From the NCBI GenBank assembly GCA_009760855.2, contig WPIO01000039.1:969001-1033000 (forward strand): a stretch of DNA of 64,000 nucleotides, read 5' to 3'. This DNA is from Cristatella mucedo (Eukaryota > Bryozoa > Phylactolaemata > Cristatellidae). This document shows, in pieces, positions 52,171 through 62,347 of the stretch. The notes under the pieces are model-generated. The model was given only the letters and a program-made list of their open reading frames with translations. It was not told the DNA's origin and did no database searches. The translations under genes and the position numbers were made by a program. Position 1 is the first letter of the stretch. Each line of letters opens with the position of its first letter.

Positions 52171-53389
52171 ATGGATTGTTACCGTCTGTTATTAGTTTAT
52201 AAGCTTTTAATATTTATGTTTATAGCTCTTGCGTTTTTAGATAGCAGATGGCAAGTCATTACTTGTAAAAGAATTTTGAAGATAACAAGTTAGTAGTAAA
52301 TAATTGTATGCAGTCCACCTTTTTTGGATAATGTGATTGTGATAGAGCTTCAAGTGTAAAATTGGTGCGAGCTACTTTGGATAGAAAAAAGAAGCTAATA
52401 CCACAAAGAGAATGCGATAGGTAATAGTCGCACAACTGGATCACATTGACAAGTAACTAAGTAGCCATCGCACCATCACATTTGTTTCAATTGCAAGTTT
52501 CCCTGCTGGCATATGGCCAGAATGTGTTTGCATAGAAAAAACTCTTTTCATGCAAGGTTTGGCTGAGCTCAGCCTCGACAATTTTTTGTACTTTATTGCC
52601 TATGGATGTGAGCTACGTTTTCATACGAGCCGGCCTTTGGTACTTTTCAATCCTTTGCAAAACCGCGGGTCAGTTTTTTAATGACCCTGCACATGCACCT
52701 TCAATAAAACTAACCACCCCTTACACAACTTTCTCCAACTGCTATGTTGATCTCAGACCTTAACTTTGTTAAGCTGTTGAGAAATCCAACGCCTCCATCT
52801 AGTCTCACGTGGCTGAGCGATTTTATCCTCTTTGGCCGCTTATATGTTTTACTTGAAATCCTCCAGTGGTGTGCTGTAGACACGAGTTCGGACGCTAAGA
52901 CCTTAAACCCAAGTCACGTACAAAAATGTCGGCCAACTTAATCGTGTAACTCTTACCTCCAAAGAGCACTTAGCAGAGCCGCAATGAAGCTCAGGTTGCA
53001 AATAAGCAAATAATACTTAATTATATATATTATATATAATACTTAATTGCGAGCAAGCTATTGTCACTCATGAGTTTTCAATCATTTTAATATAATAACA
53101 ATTCATTTTAGATATTAGTTTTGGTTCTTTCAGAATATCTCGGCCTGGAATCTAGATGGGCGGTTTAGCGGATAACTCTCGCGAGATGACCCCAAGCAAC
53201 ACAACTGCTGGGTTAAAGTTCAGCTACTCACAAAATAAATGTGCAGCAGCCAAGATAGTTGATGCATTTGGCCTCAAATACACTCTCCTACCCTGCCCTT
53301 ATAGTTTTTCTTTATTTTGCGATCAGGGGTATTTATACTGAGTCACATAAGCTTGTCAATTTTGAACATCACGCCTAAGGTACTGCACC
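52171..53389. other. Spacer between two paralogous LINE remnants
   Basis: Nothing recognised. A short ATATAT palindromic run is near 53020. Confidence 0.5.
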
Positions 53390-53885
53390 ACTGCTCACTC
53401 ACTTGTACTAGCTCCCAGCCTATTTAATCGACTTCGAAACACCTGTCACTCAGTTTTATGGACCTACATCCTCTTACTCCGGCTTCTCAGTCTGAAGTAC
53501 ATACTTTTCGGAATACCGCTTGTACCGCTCTCTTCCCATTTTCTCTTTGTTGCGTGAGACAAAGTATGTTGGCTACCGAATGCGTACCAAAAGCCGCTTA
53601 GGCTGTGAGTGCACTATACCAAACTCTCCTGCGTAACACCTACATAGTCTTTATGACTTTGTGGAGTTACAGACAGAGATACATTATATTACTGCTCACT
53701 TTTCCTACTCTGGCCGGTTTTATACGCTTCAAAATAATATCCCTCGGGGACTGCCATTCGTTACTAGGCTCTCAAGGCATGAACGTACCTACTGACCGGC
53801 ATTCCAAAATTTTTTTACTTCAAGACGCATACAAATATGTTAAAACTGACCAGCCCCGATGAATTATTACCGTCTGTTTAAAATG
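53390..53885 (+). mobile_element. LINE remnant split by a LINE-B insertion
   Basis: The outer sequence matches 51885-52170 on both sides of a foreign block at 53541-53694. The join points carry a near-repeat of about eight bases (TACCGCTC on the left, TACTGCTC on the right), which looks like a target-site duplication. Confidence 0.6.
53536..53694 (+). mobile_element. LINE-B 3' end, nested insertion
   Basis: This is the terminal part of the second LINE family: CTCTTTGTTGCGTGAGACAA, a conserved GCCGCTTAGGCTGTGAGTGC block, the GTTACAGACAGAGATACA end and a short ATTA-type tail. It is about 155 bases, severely 5'-truncated, and sits inside the LINE remnant at 53390-53885. Confidence 0.7.
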
Positions 53886-55289
53886 ATCATTATATATATG
53901 CTTAGGCGTGCTGTCATTGTGCTTACTATAGAACTACTTAATCAATTAAGTTCCTACGCATTAATTGTTATTTTGTAATAACTTATGCTTCAGCAGTAAA
54001 GATGTGATCATTACGTCCAACACACTTGCCCTTTTCACCAGAACAGTGACTGATTTGAAATTATCCTCTTTCTGATACGGAAACTGACAAGATCGCGTAT
54101 TATGGAACAAACTTCCTCAAGAATAACAGCAAATAAATCCTAATTTTAATTTATTTACTCTGAAATCAGGCAAAATCCAAAGAGTTCATAAATGAGCAGA
54201 CATTCTAGATTTACTGCTGTACCAAATATTTGTTTCCCAATGAAGCATGCAAAGATATTACCGTCATGTTTTTCTATATTTTCCAGATGGACATTTTTCA
54301 AGTGAATTATATTCAGATGAAAGCGCTTGCTTTACTCTTATGAGTAAGCTCATTGTCGTCTTGAATTATTGAAAATGAGCATCGGTGCTTTATGTTTTGG
54401 GAAAAACTTTGTTCAAGTCGCATTCAGGCACAGTTCGATACGACAGTCTTAACCACCTGCCCGTATTTTTCAACATTGTGATCGCCTTGCCCAGAGAGCC
54501 GTGAAGTCCTAACGGGCATTTGGTGATAGACTTTATCGTTTTCTTCATCATTTTTTTGAATAAGTCAGCCCTGTAGTCTTCTTTAATGTTGACCAACGAA
54601 AATGGCAGCTTTGACGTTTGCTTTCGACAGCAGGGGAACGAGATATTGCTGGTACTTTAAGGCTGCTGACGCATTGTCTGGAGGCACGAAAATTGTTTTT
54701 CTTTTAGGCCTACTTGATGCGCAGTTGTGGCATTAGCACATTGCTAGAGTATATCCAGCGGCTTCAACTCGATTCTGTTCTTCCTTAAAGAACATTTGAC
54801 CAGCTGTGACCATTCACCTTGTTTACTGTAACTTGCAATATATTGACTGCCTCGCAAGCAAATAAAAAAGTTAAATTCGTGTAGCCACCCTGGATGCCTA
54901 TAGTGAATGGTGTCATTTAAAATTCTTTAAGGCCCCCTAGCAGTAGTGAATGGTGTCATTTAAAATTCTTTAAGGCCCCCTAGCAGTACTTATCATAATT
55001 CGAGGATCTGAGCAAGATCTTGATACTGTCACCGTCCTTTCTTGAGGTACACAAAGCAAGCAACAGGAAGAGACGGTACGTGTTTCCGCTATGAATCAGC
55101 ATATCTTTGAAGCTCCTGGATGAACTACCTGTGAATAGGAGTTAATAACTTGAAATCAAGTTATTTCTATAACCTTGAATTGACTCGTCAAACTATTGCA
55201 GAGATATAGCCAATTATGCCAACTTCAGAATAAGTTAAAAAAATAGATGTCGCTCTCAAAGATCTGCCACGGTCATGCTTTCGTAAAGG
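53886..55289. other. Spacer with 43-bp tandem repeat
   Basis: Besides the exact tandem repeat, a Lys-rich minus-strand frame (about 87 codons ending at 54390) reads like protein (GRWLRLSYRTVPECDLN near its end) but has no identifiable domain. Confidence 0.4.
54902..54987 (+). repeat. Exact two-copy tandem repeat, 43-bp period
   Basis: AGTGAATGGTGTCATTTAAA...GGCCCCCTAGCAGT occurs twice with no difference that I could see. A recent duplication or an assembly artefact. Confidence 0.9.
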
Positions 55290-55400
55290 AAATATTAATA
55301 TTAATATTAATATTGCATTTGATATGGCGCCCTCAAAAAAACTTAATCCCTTTCCTGGCACTTGATATTTTCTGCAAAGGAACCACGTTCGAATGGTTAG
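55290..55400 (-). mobile_element. L2 3' stub with TAATAT tail
   Basis: The tail has become a (TTAATA)n microsatellite (55291-55315). It is followed by the reversed L2 hairpin (GGCGCCCTC...CTTAATCCC) and TCTGCAAAGGAA. Confidence 0.7.
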
Positions 55401-55843
55401 TTCCTCTTATTTAGCCTGGATGTCAGAATCTCAGTATTCGACTTGTCTATATCAGAGTCACTCACTAAATTGTTGAGGTATTTCTGGTTCAGGAAGAAGC
55501 TAGCTTTCTCTTCTTTGCGGCATATGTGAAATACAAATGTCTTATATAGCTTCAATACATTACTCGCTGATGGATTTTCTCTTTTGAGAATAGCTAATTT
55601 CTCTACAAAGCAGTTGCGACAGGTAGTTCAGAGCAGTGCTGTACATGGGCTGCTGCAGATCAAGGAATGTCTTGATACACACCGGTAAGGGTCCCAAAGC
55701 TAAGTCCACGTTCAATGGCTAGAGTGGTCAGTCGGCTCCCAGCCAAATTCTTTTTATATTAAACTTAATTGCTCTATCTTGTCACATTTGCAAGCCACTA
55801 AACGTACCAGAATTATACAAGTAAAATAATTATATTTCAGTTT

Positions 55844-56122
55844 TTAGTTTTGTGCTAGAAATTTATCGAGCGAGCAGCAATCATTCACATTCCCCTCAAG
55901 AGTTTTCATGCAGTGTTCGCATATGAAATAAGGTGGCAAGGATTTGCTTTTATTCCCTAAAGGAATGCATAAGTATGCATTATTCAACCCACGCGCCTTA
56001 ATCAACACTTTCTTGGCGTACTTTTTCACACATTTCTTGAAGCTGTCTAGATTCATAGAAAAAGGCATACGCTTGGTGCATGAGTTTATCTTTGCACAAA
56101 CTTTACTCCTAATGATGTCCAT
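55844..56122 (-). CDS. Unrecognised Cys-rich small ORF
   Basis: An ATG-started frame of 92 codons directly preceded by an in-frame TAG. The product begins MDIIRSKVCAKINSC and is rich in Lys (KKCVKKYAKKVLIKAR). It has eight Cys, including CEHC followed by CC, which could bind zinc. There is no signal peptide and no TATA or AATAAA close by. It does not match any repeat in the window. It could be a remnant of an unlisted transposase, an exon, or chance in AT-rich DNA. Confidence 0.2.
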   Translation of the reverse strand: MDIIRSKVCAKINSCTKRMPFSMNLDSFKKCVKKYAKKVLIKARGLNNAYLCIPLGNKSKSLPPYFICEHCMKTLEGNVNDCCSLDKFLAQN

Positions 56123-56384
56123 AAACTATAGCTAGTTACTAAACCTTTGTTCTGCTTAAAAATTAACTGAAACGATTCGTACATGTACCTGTACTGCTGT
56201 ACTTCTATAGATGCTGGACTTCAATGTTACCCAGCATACACGCGCTAATTTGGGTAGCGCTACAATGCATCATATTTGTGCGAACCCGAAGTCTGCGCCA
56301 TATCTACAAGAAGAAGTAGAGAATTTTAAAATTGCTCACCAGTGGCCTTGGAATAAATATTTGAAAAAAATTTAAATTTGCGTA

Positions 56385-56490
56385 GCACCCGACGAGAACT
56401 TAGTTTATATCCAGGCCCTTCACCTATTTCGCATGGCTCGAGCCCATAACCTCATTCTTCAAAAACGAGCACCTTACGGAATATCAAGGA
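56385..56490 (-). mobile_element. SINE-A, minus strand
   Basis: On the minus strand: GTAAGGTGCTCG, then GGGCTCGAGCCATGCG (B-box-like), then GGGCCTGGATATAAACTAAGTTCTCG and GGGTGCTACGCAAA. The order is the same as in the 39.7 kb copy, with moderate divergence. Confidence 0.65.
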
Positions 56491-56744
56491 TAACACGCTT
56501 TCTACACGAGGACGCAAAATAGAGTGAAATTGTTATTCTAGCGTTATTCCCGCTGAGTTGATTGTGTTTCTTACCACCATTAACATAGAGTACCTGGATA
56601 GATATTGTATAACTCTCCGGTATTCTCTACTATAAAGCCACTGCCTCCCCTCTGAACTCTCAGGCGCTATCGTAAAGCGCTCTCAAATTGATCGGGTGTG
56701 AGGATTTCCTTCCTATTGTAGCTTAGCACGTAAATCGAGACTTT

Positions 56745-56830
56745 CGTCGGGGCTGGGACGGAGATGGCTGCGCTGGGATGGCTGGCACGGAGATGGCTGC
56801 CCTGTGATGGCTGGGATGGAGATGGCGGCG
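56745..56830. repeat. Degenerate GGATGGCTG minisatellite
   Basis: Imperfect repeats of GGAGATGGCTG and GGGATGGCTG, about five units, GC-rich, between a SINE-A and an L2 stub. Confidence 0.6.
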
Positions 56831-56884
56831 GCTCAGTAGCGCGCAAGCAACGTGAACTGTTATATCTTGCATTGTGGAAGTAGA

Positions 56885-56985
56885 GCATAACTCTAATAAT
56901 AAGGATAATAATTAATTTGCATAGCGCTCTCTGAGAACTTAGCCTTCTTCTAGGCACATCACATGCGTCGTAAAGGAAGCATGAT
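56885..56985 (-). mobile_element. L2 3' stub near the collagen 3' end
   Basis: ATAATTAATTTGCATAGCGC, then CTCTGAGAACTTAGCC and CTAGGCACATCACATG: the L2 hairpin in reverse. It lies about 260 bases beyond the collagen poly(A) signal. Confidence 0.7.
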
Positions 56986-57242
56986 TAACCCTAAGGGGCA
57001 TATGCCTCTGCGAATGCGATGCAGGTTATGTCAGTCAAGCAGCGGAGCCAGCTGGTCAGCTGAAATCTGTATACGAAATTGCAGCACTTGTCGAGCACTT
57101 CGTCAGATGTTTTACATCCGCTGGCGCCAGCAGTTGACCCCAGAGCCGACCCCCACAGCGAACGCACCATTACCACACTAGACAAGGGTGGCAGTTAGGC
57201 GTGCGAAAGTAGTGATTCTCGTAGCCGGTGAAAGAAAGTACT
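56986..57242. other. Region just beyond the collagen 3' end
   Basis: GC-richer than the DNA further left. A minus-strand frame of about 60 codons with five Cys lies at 56991-57185, but it falls after the collagen stop and AATAAA. Confidence 0.4.
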
Positions 57243-57248
57243 TTTATT
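57243..57248 (-). terminator. Polyadenylation signal of the collagen gene
   Basis: AATAAA on the minus strand begins about 55 bases after the collagen TAA stop at 57304-57306. A very short 3' UTR follows, and this supports the reading frame truly ending at that stop rather than splicing on to a further exon. Confidence 0.6.
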
Positions 57249-57303
57249 TCAGAACAACGTTTACAAGAACGGTGTGTTTTTGGCTCTCAGCTATTGGAGT
57301 GCA

Positions 57304-60300
57304 TTATCTCTTCCACGGCGATACCGGTCGTGAACCCTCTCCAGTGGGTCCAGTGGGTCCAGTGGGACCCTGCCAACCGGTGGCACCCCTCGGTCCTGGC
57401 CATCCTTGCGGGCCGGGATTTCCGGCCTCGCCTTTATCTCCCTTAGCGCCTGGAGTACCAGCGGGTCCGGTCGATCCGGTCGGACCCGTGGCGCCGACGT
57501 CACCCCAAGCGCCGTCCTCGCCCTTCGCGCCAGTCGGTCCGTCGGAGCCCGCTGGTCCTTTGGGTCCCGTGGCTCCAGCAGGGCCAGTCCATCCGTTCGG
57601 TCCCTGGACGCCAGTCCATCCAGTGGCTCCAGCGTTGCCAGACGCGCCGGCTGGGCCGACGTCTCCCGTCTCTCCGTCGGCGCCCTTGGCTCCTTGCCAT
57701 CCGGTTAGACCAGCTGGGCCGGCCCATCCGTCAGCGCCAGTCGGGCCGGCGGCTCCTTCAGCGCCCGTAGCTCCGGGTGAGCCGTTCCAGCCGGGCGCAC
57801 CGTCGTCGCCCTTAGGTCCTTGTGGTCCGGTCGGTCCAGTCCAGCCCGGCACTCCGCGTAGACCTGTGGCACCTACCGGCCCGGTCCATCCGGTTGCCCC
57901 TGGTGTGCCGTCGGCTCCCGCAGCGCCGGCAGCTCCCCAATCGCCGGGAGCGCCCTTCGGTCCGGGGGCTCCAGTGGGTCCGGTCCATCCGGCCTCGCCG
58001 GTTGTGCCTGGCAAGCCGGTTGGTCCGGTCACGCCGGCGTCTCCGGCCGGGCCTCGCTGACCAGTCGCGCCAATGCTGCCGGCTGCTCCTGCGGCGCCGT
58101 TAGGACCCCAGGGTCCGATTAGGCCCTTGTCTCCGGCAGCACCCTTGGGACCCTGTGGTCCAGTAAGTCCGGTCGCGCCGGCCCATCCAGCGGCGCCTTG
58201 TTCTCCTTTGGCGCCGGCATCGCCCGTCGCTCCAGGCTGGCCGGCAGTGCCTGTCCAGCCAGCGGGCCCGGTGGCTCCAGGAGCTCCATCGGCTCCCGTT
58301 TGTCCAGCAAGACCAGTTGACCCCGGGTCGCCCCAGACGCCCGGCAGTCCCGTCTGACCCGCGTCCCCCTTCGCACCCTTCGCACCTTCTGCACCCCACG
58401 GTCCGGTGGGGCCGGTCCAACCCGGGCTGCCTGGGCTACCGACGACGCCCGCGTCACCACTCTCGCCCTTGTAGCCCTTCTCGCCCTTATCGCCCGTAGC
58501 GCCGTTAGCTCCTGTCCAGCCTTTGGCTCCAGGGGCTCCGTTCGCGCCGGTCCATCCGGCTGGCCCGGTGGGGCCAGCCGGTCCTTGTTCTCCAGCGCTG
58601 CCTTTGTCACCCTTGGCACCGTGCGGCCCGGTCCAGCCTGGAGCTCCGTCGAGTCCAGTCGCTCCCGACGGGCCCCACGGTCCGCTCGGGCCTGTGGGTC
58701 CTGTCGGACCCTGGACGCCCTGCCATCCTTTTTGACCAGGGTCGCCAGCGCCGCCCCGTGGTCCGGTTGGTCCCCAGGCTCCATCGGCGCCGGAATCCCC
58801 GGGCGCTCCCCATGCTCCGGCGTCTCCTTGATCTCCTTTATCGCCTGCTCCTCCCGACGGACCCTGGGCGCCGGTCGCTCCACGGTCGCCTGGCTTACCG
58901 ATGCTACCGGCGGCGCCAGTCCAGCCTTTGTCACCCTGGTCGCCCTCGGCTCCGGTCGCTCCTTGCGGACCCCATGGGCCGACCGCTCCTGGCTCTCCGG
59001 TCCATCCCTGGACGCCGTGGTCACCTTTGTCACCATTCTCGCCGGTGAATCCGGTCGAGCCCTGGACGCCCCACGCACCCGTCGGTCCCTGCGGGCCCGT
59101 AACGCCGGTCCATCCGGGCTCGCCTTCGGCACCGGTGGCGCCGGGAGCTCCGGTGGCGCCAGCGTCTCCAGGAGCGCCGGTGGCGCCGGCTGGGCCCTCG
59201 ATTCCGGCCTGGCCGGTGGGACCAAGTGGTCCGGGCTGGCCGGTCTTGCCCCAAGCTCCCGGTGCTCCGGTGGCACCTTGCGGACCCCACTGACCCACGG
59301 CTCCCTGCGGGCCCGTTGGGCCCCAGGCTCCGTCGGCTCCTGCCGGGCCGGTCTGACCCCGAGGGCCCCATGGGCCGGTTGGGCCCTTCTGGCCCACAGC
59401 TCCAGTGGCACCCGTAGCGCCGTCGGCGCCGTTCCATCCCGGCGCACCGGTTGGTCCGGTAGCACCGTCGGCGCCAGCGGCGCCGGTAGCGCCGTGGGGC
59501 CCTGTTGAACCCTGGGCTCCCTGCCGGCCCTCGTCGCCTCGAGCGCCCTTGGGTCCTGCCAATCCCTTCGGGCCTTTGGGCCCAGCAACGCCGTTCTGAC
59601 CGGCCGGTCCCCACGGACCGGTCGGGCCCACGGCGCCTGTCGCACCTTTCGGTCCGGCACGTCCGGGCAGTCCGGGCTTTCCCGTGGCGCCTTGTGGGCC
59701 AGGCCAACCGACGGGCCCATCGTCGCCCTTCTCGCCCCATGCTCCCGTAGCTCCAGTTGCGCCAGGCGCTCCCGTAGCTCCTGCCTGTCCCCATGCACCT
59801 CTCTCACCTTTCGGGCCGTCTGCGCCAGGCACTCCCCACGCGCCCTCTGCGCCGGTCGGTCCGGTAGCGCCGGGCGCGCCTCGCCATCCCGTCTCACCGG
59901 TCGGCCCCTGCGGACCAGGCGCGCCGGATGAGCCTGAGACGCCGGGAGAGCCCGTCGCTCCAGCGCTTCCGGTCGGTCCGCTGTCGCCCTCGGCACCCTT
60001 CGCTCCGTCTTTGCCAGCGTCGCCCCTCGCCCCTCTGTCACCCTTGCCACCCTTCTGTCCGGGCGCTCCAACCCAGCCGACGGGGCCGGTAGGTCCAGCA
60101 GAGCCCGGCACGCCACTCTCGCCCCAGGCGCCAGTCGGTCCAGTCGGGCCGGTCGGGCCGGTCCATCCGGCGGTTCCGGTGGCGCCAGCTGGGCCCACGG
60201 CACCGATGTCTCCTGGCTCGCCCGTCCAGCCGTCTGGTCCGGCCGGTCCCGTGGGGCCCACCGGGCCCCAGCTGCCAGCTGCGCCCTTGACGCCTTTGCT

Positions 60301-61085
60301 GCCGCCGCTTCCGGTAGCTCCGGTCGCCCCTGAGGCTCCGGTCGGGCCGGCGGGGCCCCAGTCGCCCGCGGCGCCGTCTGCGCCCCATGCGCCCGTGCTG
60401 CCCGCCGCGCCAGTGGGTCCCGTGGGACCCTGGTCTCCTTCGGCGCCGCTCCATCCGGTGGCGCCGGCTGGTCCGGTGGCGCCCGCCCAGCCAGTGGCGC
60501 CGGTGCTGCCCGCCGCGCCGGTCGGACCTGCGATGCCGTTGCTGCCGGCGGGACCAGTCCAGCCGGGCGCTCCGGTCCAGCCGGGCGCTCCGGGTGCCCC
60601 CGGGCCGCCAGCCGGTCCTTTTGGTCCTGCGGTTCCGACCCATCCCGTGGCGCCTGGCTGGCCAGCGACGCCGTCGTCTCCGTGTGGACCCGTGGGACCA
60701 GTGGGGCCCCACGGACCGGTAGGGCCCCACGGTCCGGCCGGACCGGCGGTACCGGCGTCTCCGGTGGCGCCGGTGGCGCCCGGCGCTCCCAAGCTACCGG
60801 CTTCGCCGATCCAGCCTGTAGGTCCGGCAGCGCCAGCGTCACCCGCAGGGCCGACGTTTCCGGCAGCTCCTGCGTCGCCAGTGGAGCCCGTGGGACCAGC
60901 CGCGCCGGTCGCGCCCGTGGCACCGGCCCATCCGTTGTCGCCTCGTTGACCAGCCGGTCCGGGAGCGCCTGGCGCACCTTTGGCGCCCGGCGGACCTGCG
61001 TACCCCTTTGGACCGACATTGCCTGGGGCGCCGGTGCACTGGCAGCCCCATGAAGACGCCAAGGCCTGTCTCTTCGTTCGAGGTG
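57304..61085 (-). CDS. Trp/Thr-rich transmembrane collagen, exon 2 (triple helix)
   Basis: Exon 2 supplies residues 98-1356 of a predicted 1356-residue collagen and completes codon 97. It follows a CTAAC branch-like motif and a TTGCAG acceptor, and continues exon 1 in phase (G+CA gives Ala). In order: a furin-type RTKR site (about residues 99-102), a CQC cysteine pair (111-113), then about 410 Gly-X-Y triplets from residue 115 with no break that I could find, and a last piece GEGSRPVSPWKR before TAA. By my count Thr occupies Y in about 114 triplets and Pro in about 49. Trp occurs about 33 times at X and 24 times at Y. Three RGD motifs lie near residues 144, 450 and 612. There is no C-terminal trimerisation domain. 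Known membrane collagens fold from the N-terminal side, and the coiled coil plus CQC would fit that. Base composition is strongly GC-rich against AT-rich flanks. An extracellular structural role, perhaps cuticular, is inference. Confidence 0.9.
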
Positions 61086-61469
61086 CTGCAATTGTTTGAA
61101 TCGCTGTTAGCTCCGCTGTCGCTAGCATGCAGCTGTTCGGTCAAAGTCGCACGGCTCACGAAAAAAGACAGCTTGCCCTGCTCGTAGCGACTCGTTGCCC
61201 AAAAGTACAACGACGACAATTTTAAGCGCTACGGCGACTCACGGTAATTATGCACGATATGCATCTTATGCCGTCCGCACCGGACGTGCGAGCAGCCAGA
61301 ACTGCTGCATGCCCGGTCACCGCCAGTCACCCGCTTAAGAGCAGAAAAGAGGAATTATGGCTGACGGCGGTAGCTATGATTGTTAGAATAGACGGCAAGT
61401 ACGTGAGCGCGTCAACAGCGTGGACTTTGGTTTTGGCGTCTGGTGTTAAATTTGGGAGTGGTCGTTAAA

Positions 61470-61790
61470 TTTGGCTCTATAGGTCCTAGGCTGCGGAACT
61501 CACTTCCACAGATCGTAGGCAATGACATTTACTCTCCGGCCGCCGACTACGGCACTTTTCTTCGAGTCATCCTGAGCTGCTACTTCGATGCTACTCAAAC
61601 TACCTAAACTGCTCTCCTGACTCAGTTACGCTTCTCACTTTATCTTCGTTGCGTCAGACTAAGCCTGTTAATGCGTACCGAAAGCCGCTTAGGCATTTAG
61701 CGGCTATAAAAAACAACCCCGCGTAATGCCCACATAGTCTTGGTGGCTTTGCGGCTTTACAGATGAAAGTTATATTACATTGCATTAGAA
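61470..61790 (+). mobile_element. LINE-B 3' end inside the collagen intron
   Basis: From GGTCCTAGGCTGCGGAACTC through the AATGCGTACCGAAAGCCGCT block to a TATTACATTGCATTAG tail. It lies in the intron of the minus-strand collagen gene, in antisense orientation to it. Confidence 0.75.
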
Positions 61791-61819
61791 CATTTCGACT
61801 ATAGTTAGTAGCAAGATTT

Positions 61820-61929
61820 TGGTTTGCACTTGAGTGACTCGCCTCCGAGGCAGCGAGAGCGCCAGGCCCGACGTATATGTGAAGCACCTGAATAGAGATT
61901 AAGTTCTCTTGGGGCGCTATACAAATGAA

Positions 61930-61935
<6 letters not shown>
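61820..61935 (+). mobile_element. SINE-A, 3' part, in the collagen intron
   Basis: A decayed head (CTCGCCTCCGAGGCAGCG) is followed by TATATGTGAAGCACCTGAAT and the L2-type hairpin ending GGGGCGCTATACAAATGAAT, nearly the same as the 39.7 kb copy. The (AT)n tract grows directly from its tail. Confidence 0.7.
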
Positions 61936-62131
<196 letters not shown>

Positions 62132-62347
62132 CTCGCGAAAAGCGTGGTCGCATCCGGGTCGGCTTTCCGGCCGCCCAGGCTGAAGCGGCGCGAGGCTTGT
62201 GCGAAGCTCGTCGAGCGTGCAGTTATCGGAGGCGGCTGAAGGACACCGATATGTGACTTGCGGCGAAGCGGCGTCTCGAGCGCGAAAACGAGCGCTGGCT
62301 GTGAGCGTGTTGCCCTCTGACAGTGCAAGCGCTGCCTGTGCTCTTAC

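Noticed and set aside
56991-57185. Cys-containing minus-strand frame as a C-terminal domain of the collagen
   Set aside because: It lies beyond the TAA stop and the AATAAA. Joining it would need a weak donor near the end of the collagen frame.
59684-60949. Long plus-strand Pro/Gly/Ala-rich open frames (up to 421 codons) opposite the collagen
   Set aside because: The antisense of Gly-Pro-Thr codons is itself GC-rich and free of stops and reads as repeats such as GPV/APV. The minus frame has perfect Gly periodicity, splice sites and a poly(A) signal, so the plus frames are shadows.
57304-61085. Tandem short repeats resembling a CRISPR array
   Set aside because: The repeats are codon-periodic (9 bp) Gly-X-Y units without conserved repeats separated by unique spacers, and the DNA is eukaryotic.
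58119-61091. 990-codon Arg/Pro-rich minus-strand frame overlapping the collagen
   Set aside because: It is the +1 shadow of the triplet repeat. It lacks any domain and shares its lack of stops with the real frame because of codon composition.
61126-61128. ATG at 61128 as the true collagen start
   Set aside because: It would give a protein without signal peptide or membrane helix. Exon 1 supplies both, in phase, through a strong donor and a branch-acceptor pair within 45 bases of this ATG. It remains a fallback if splicing is not confirmed.
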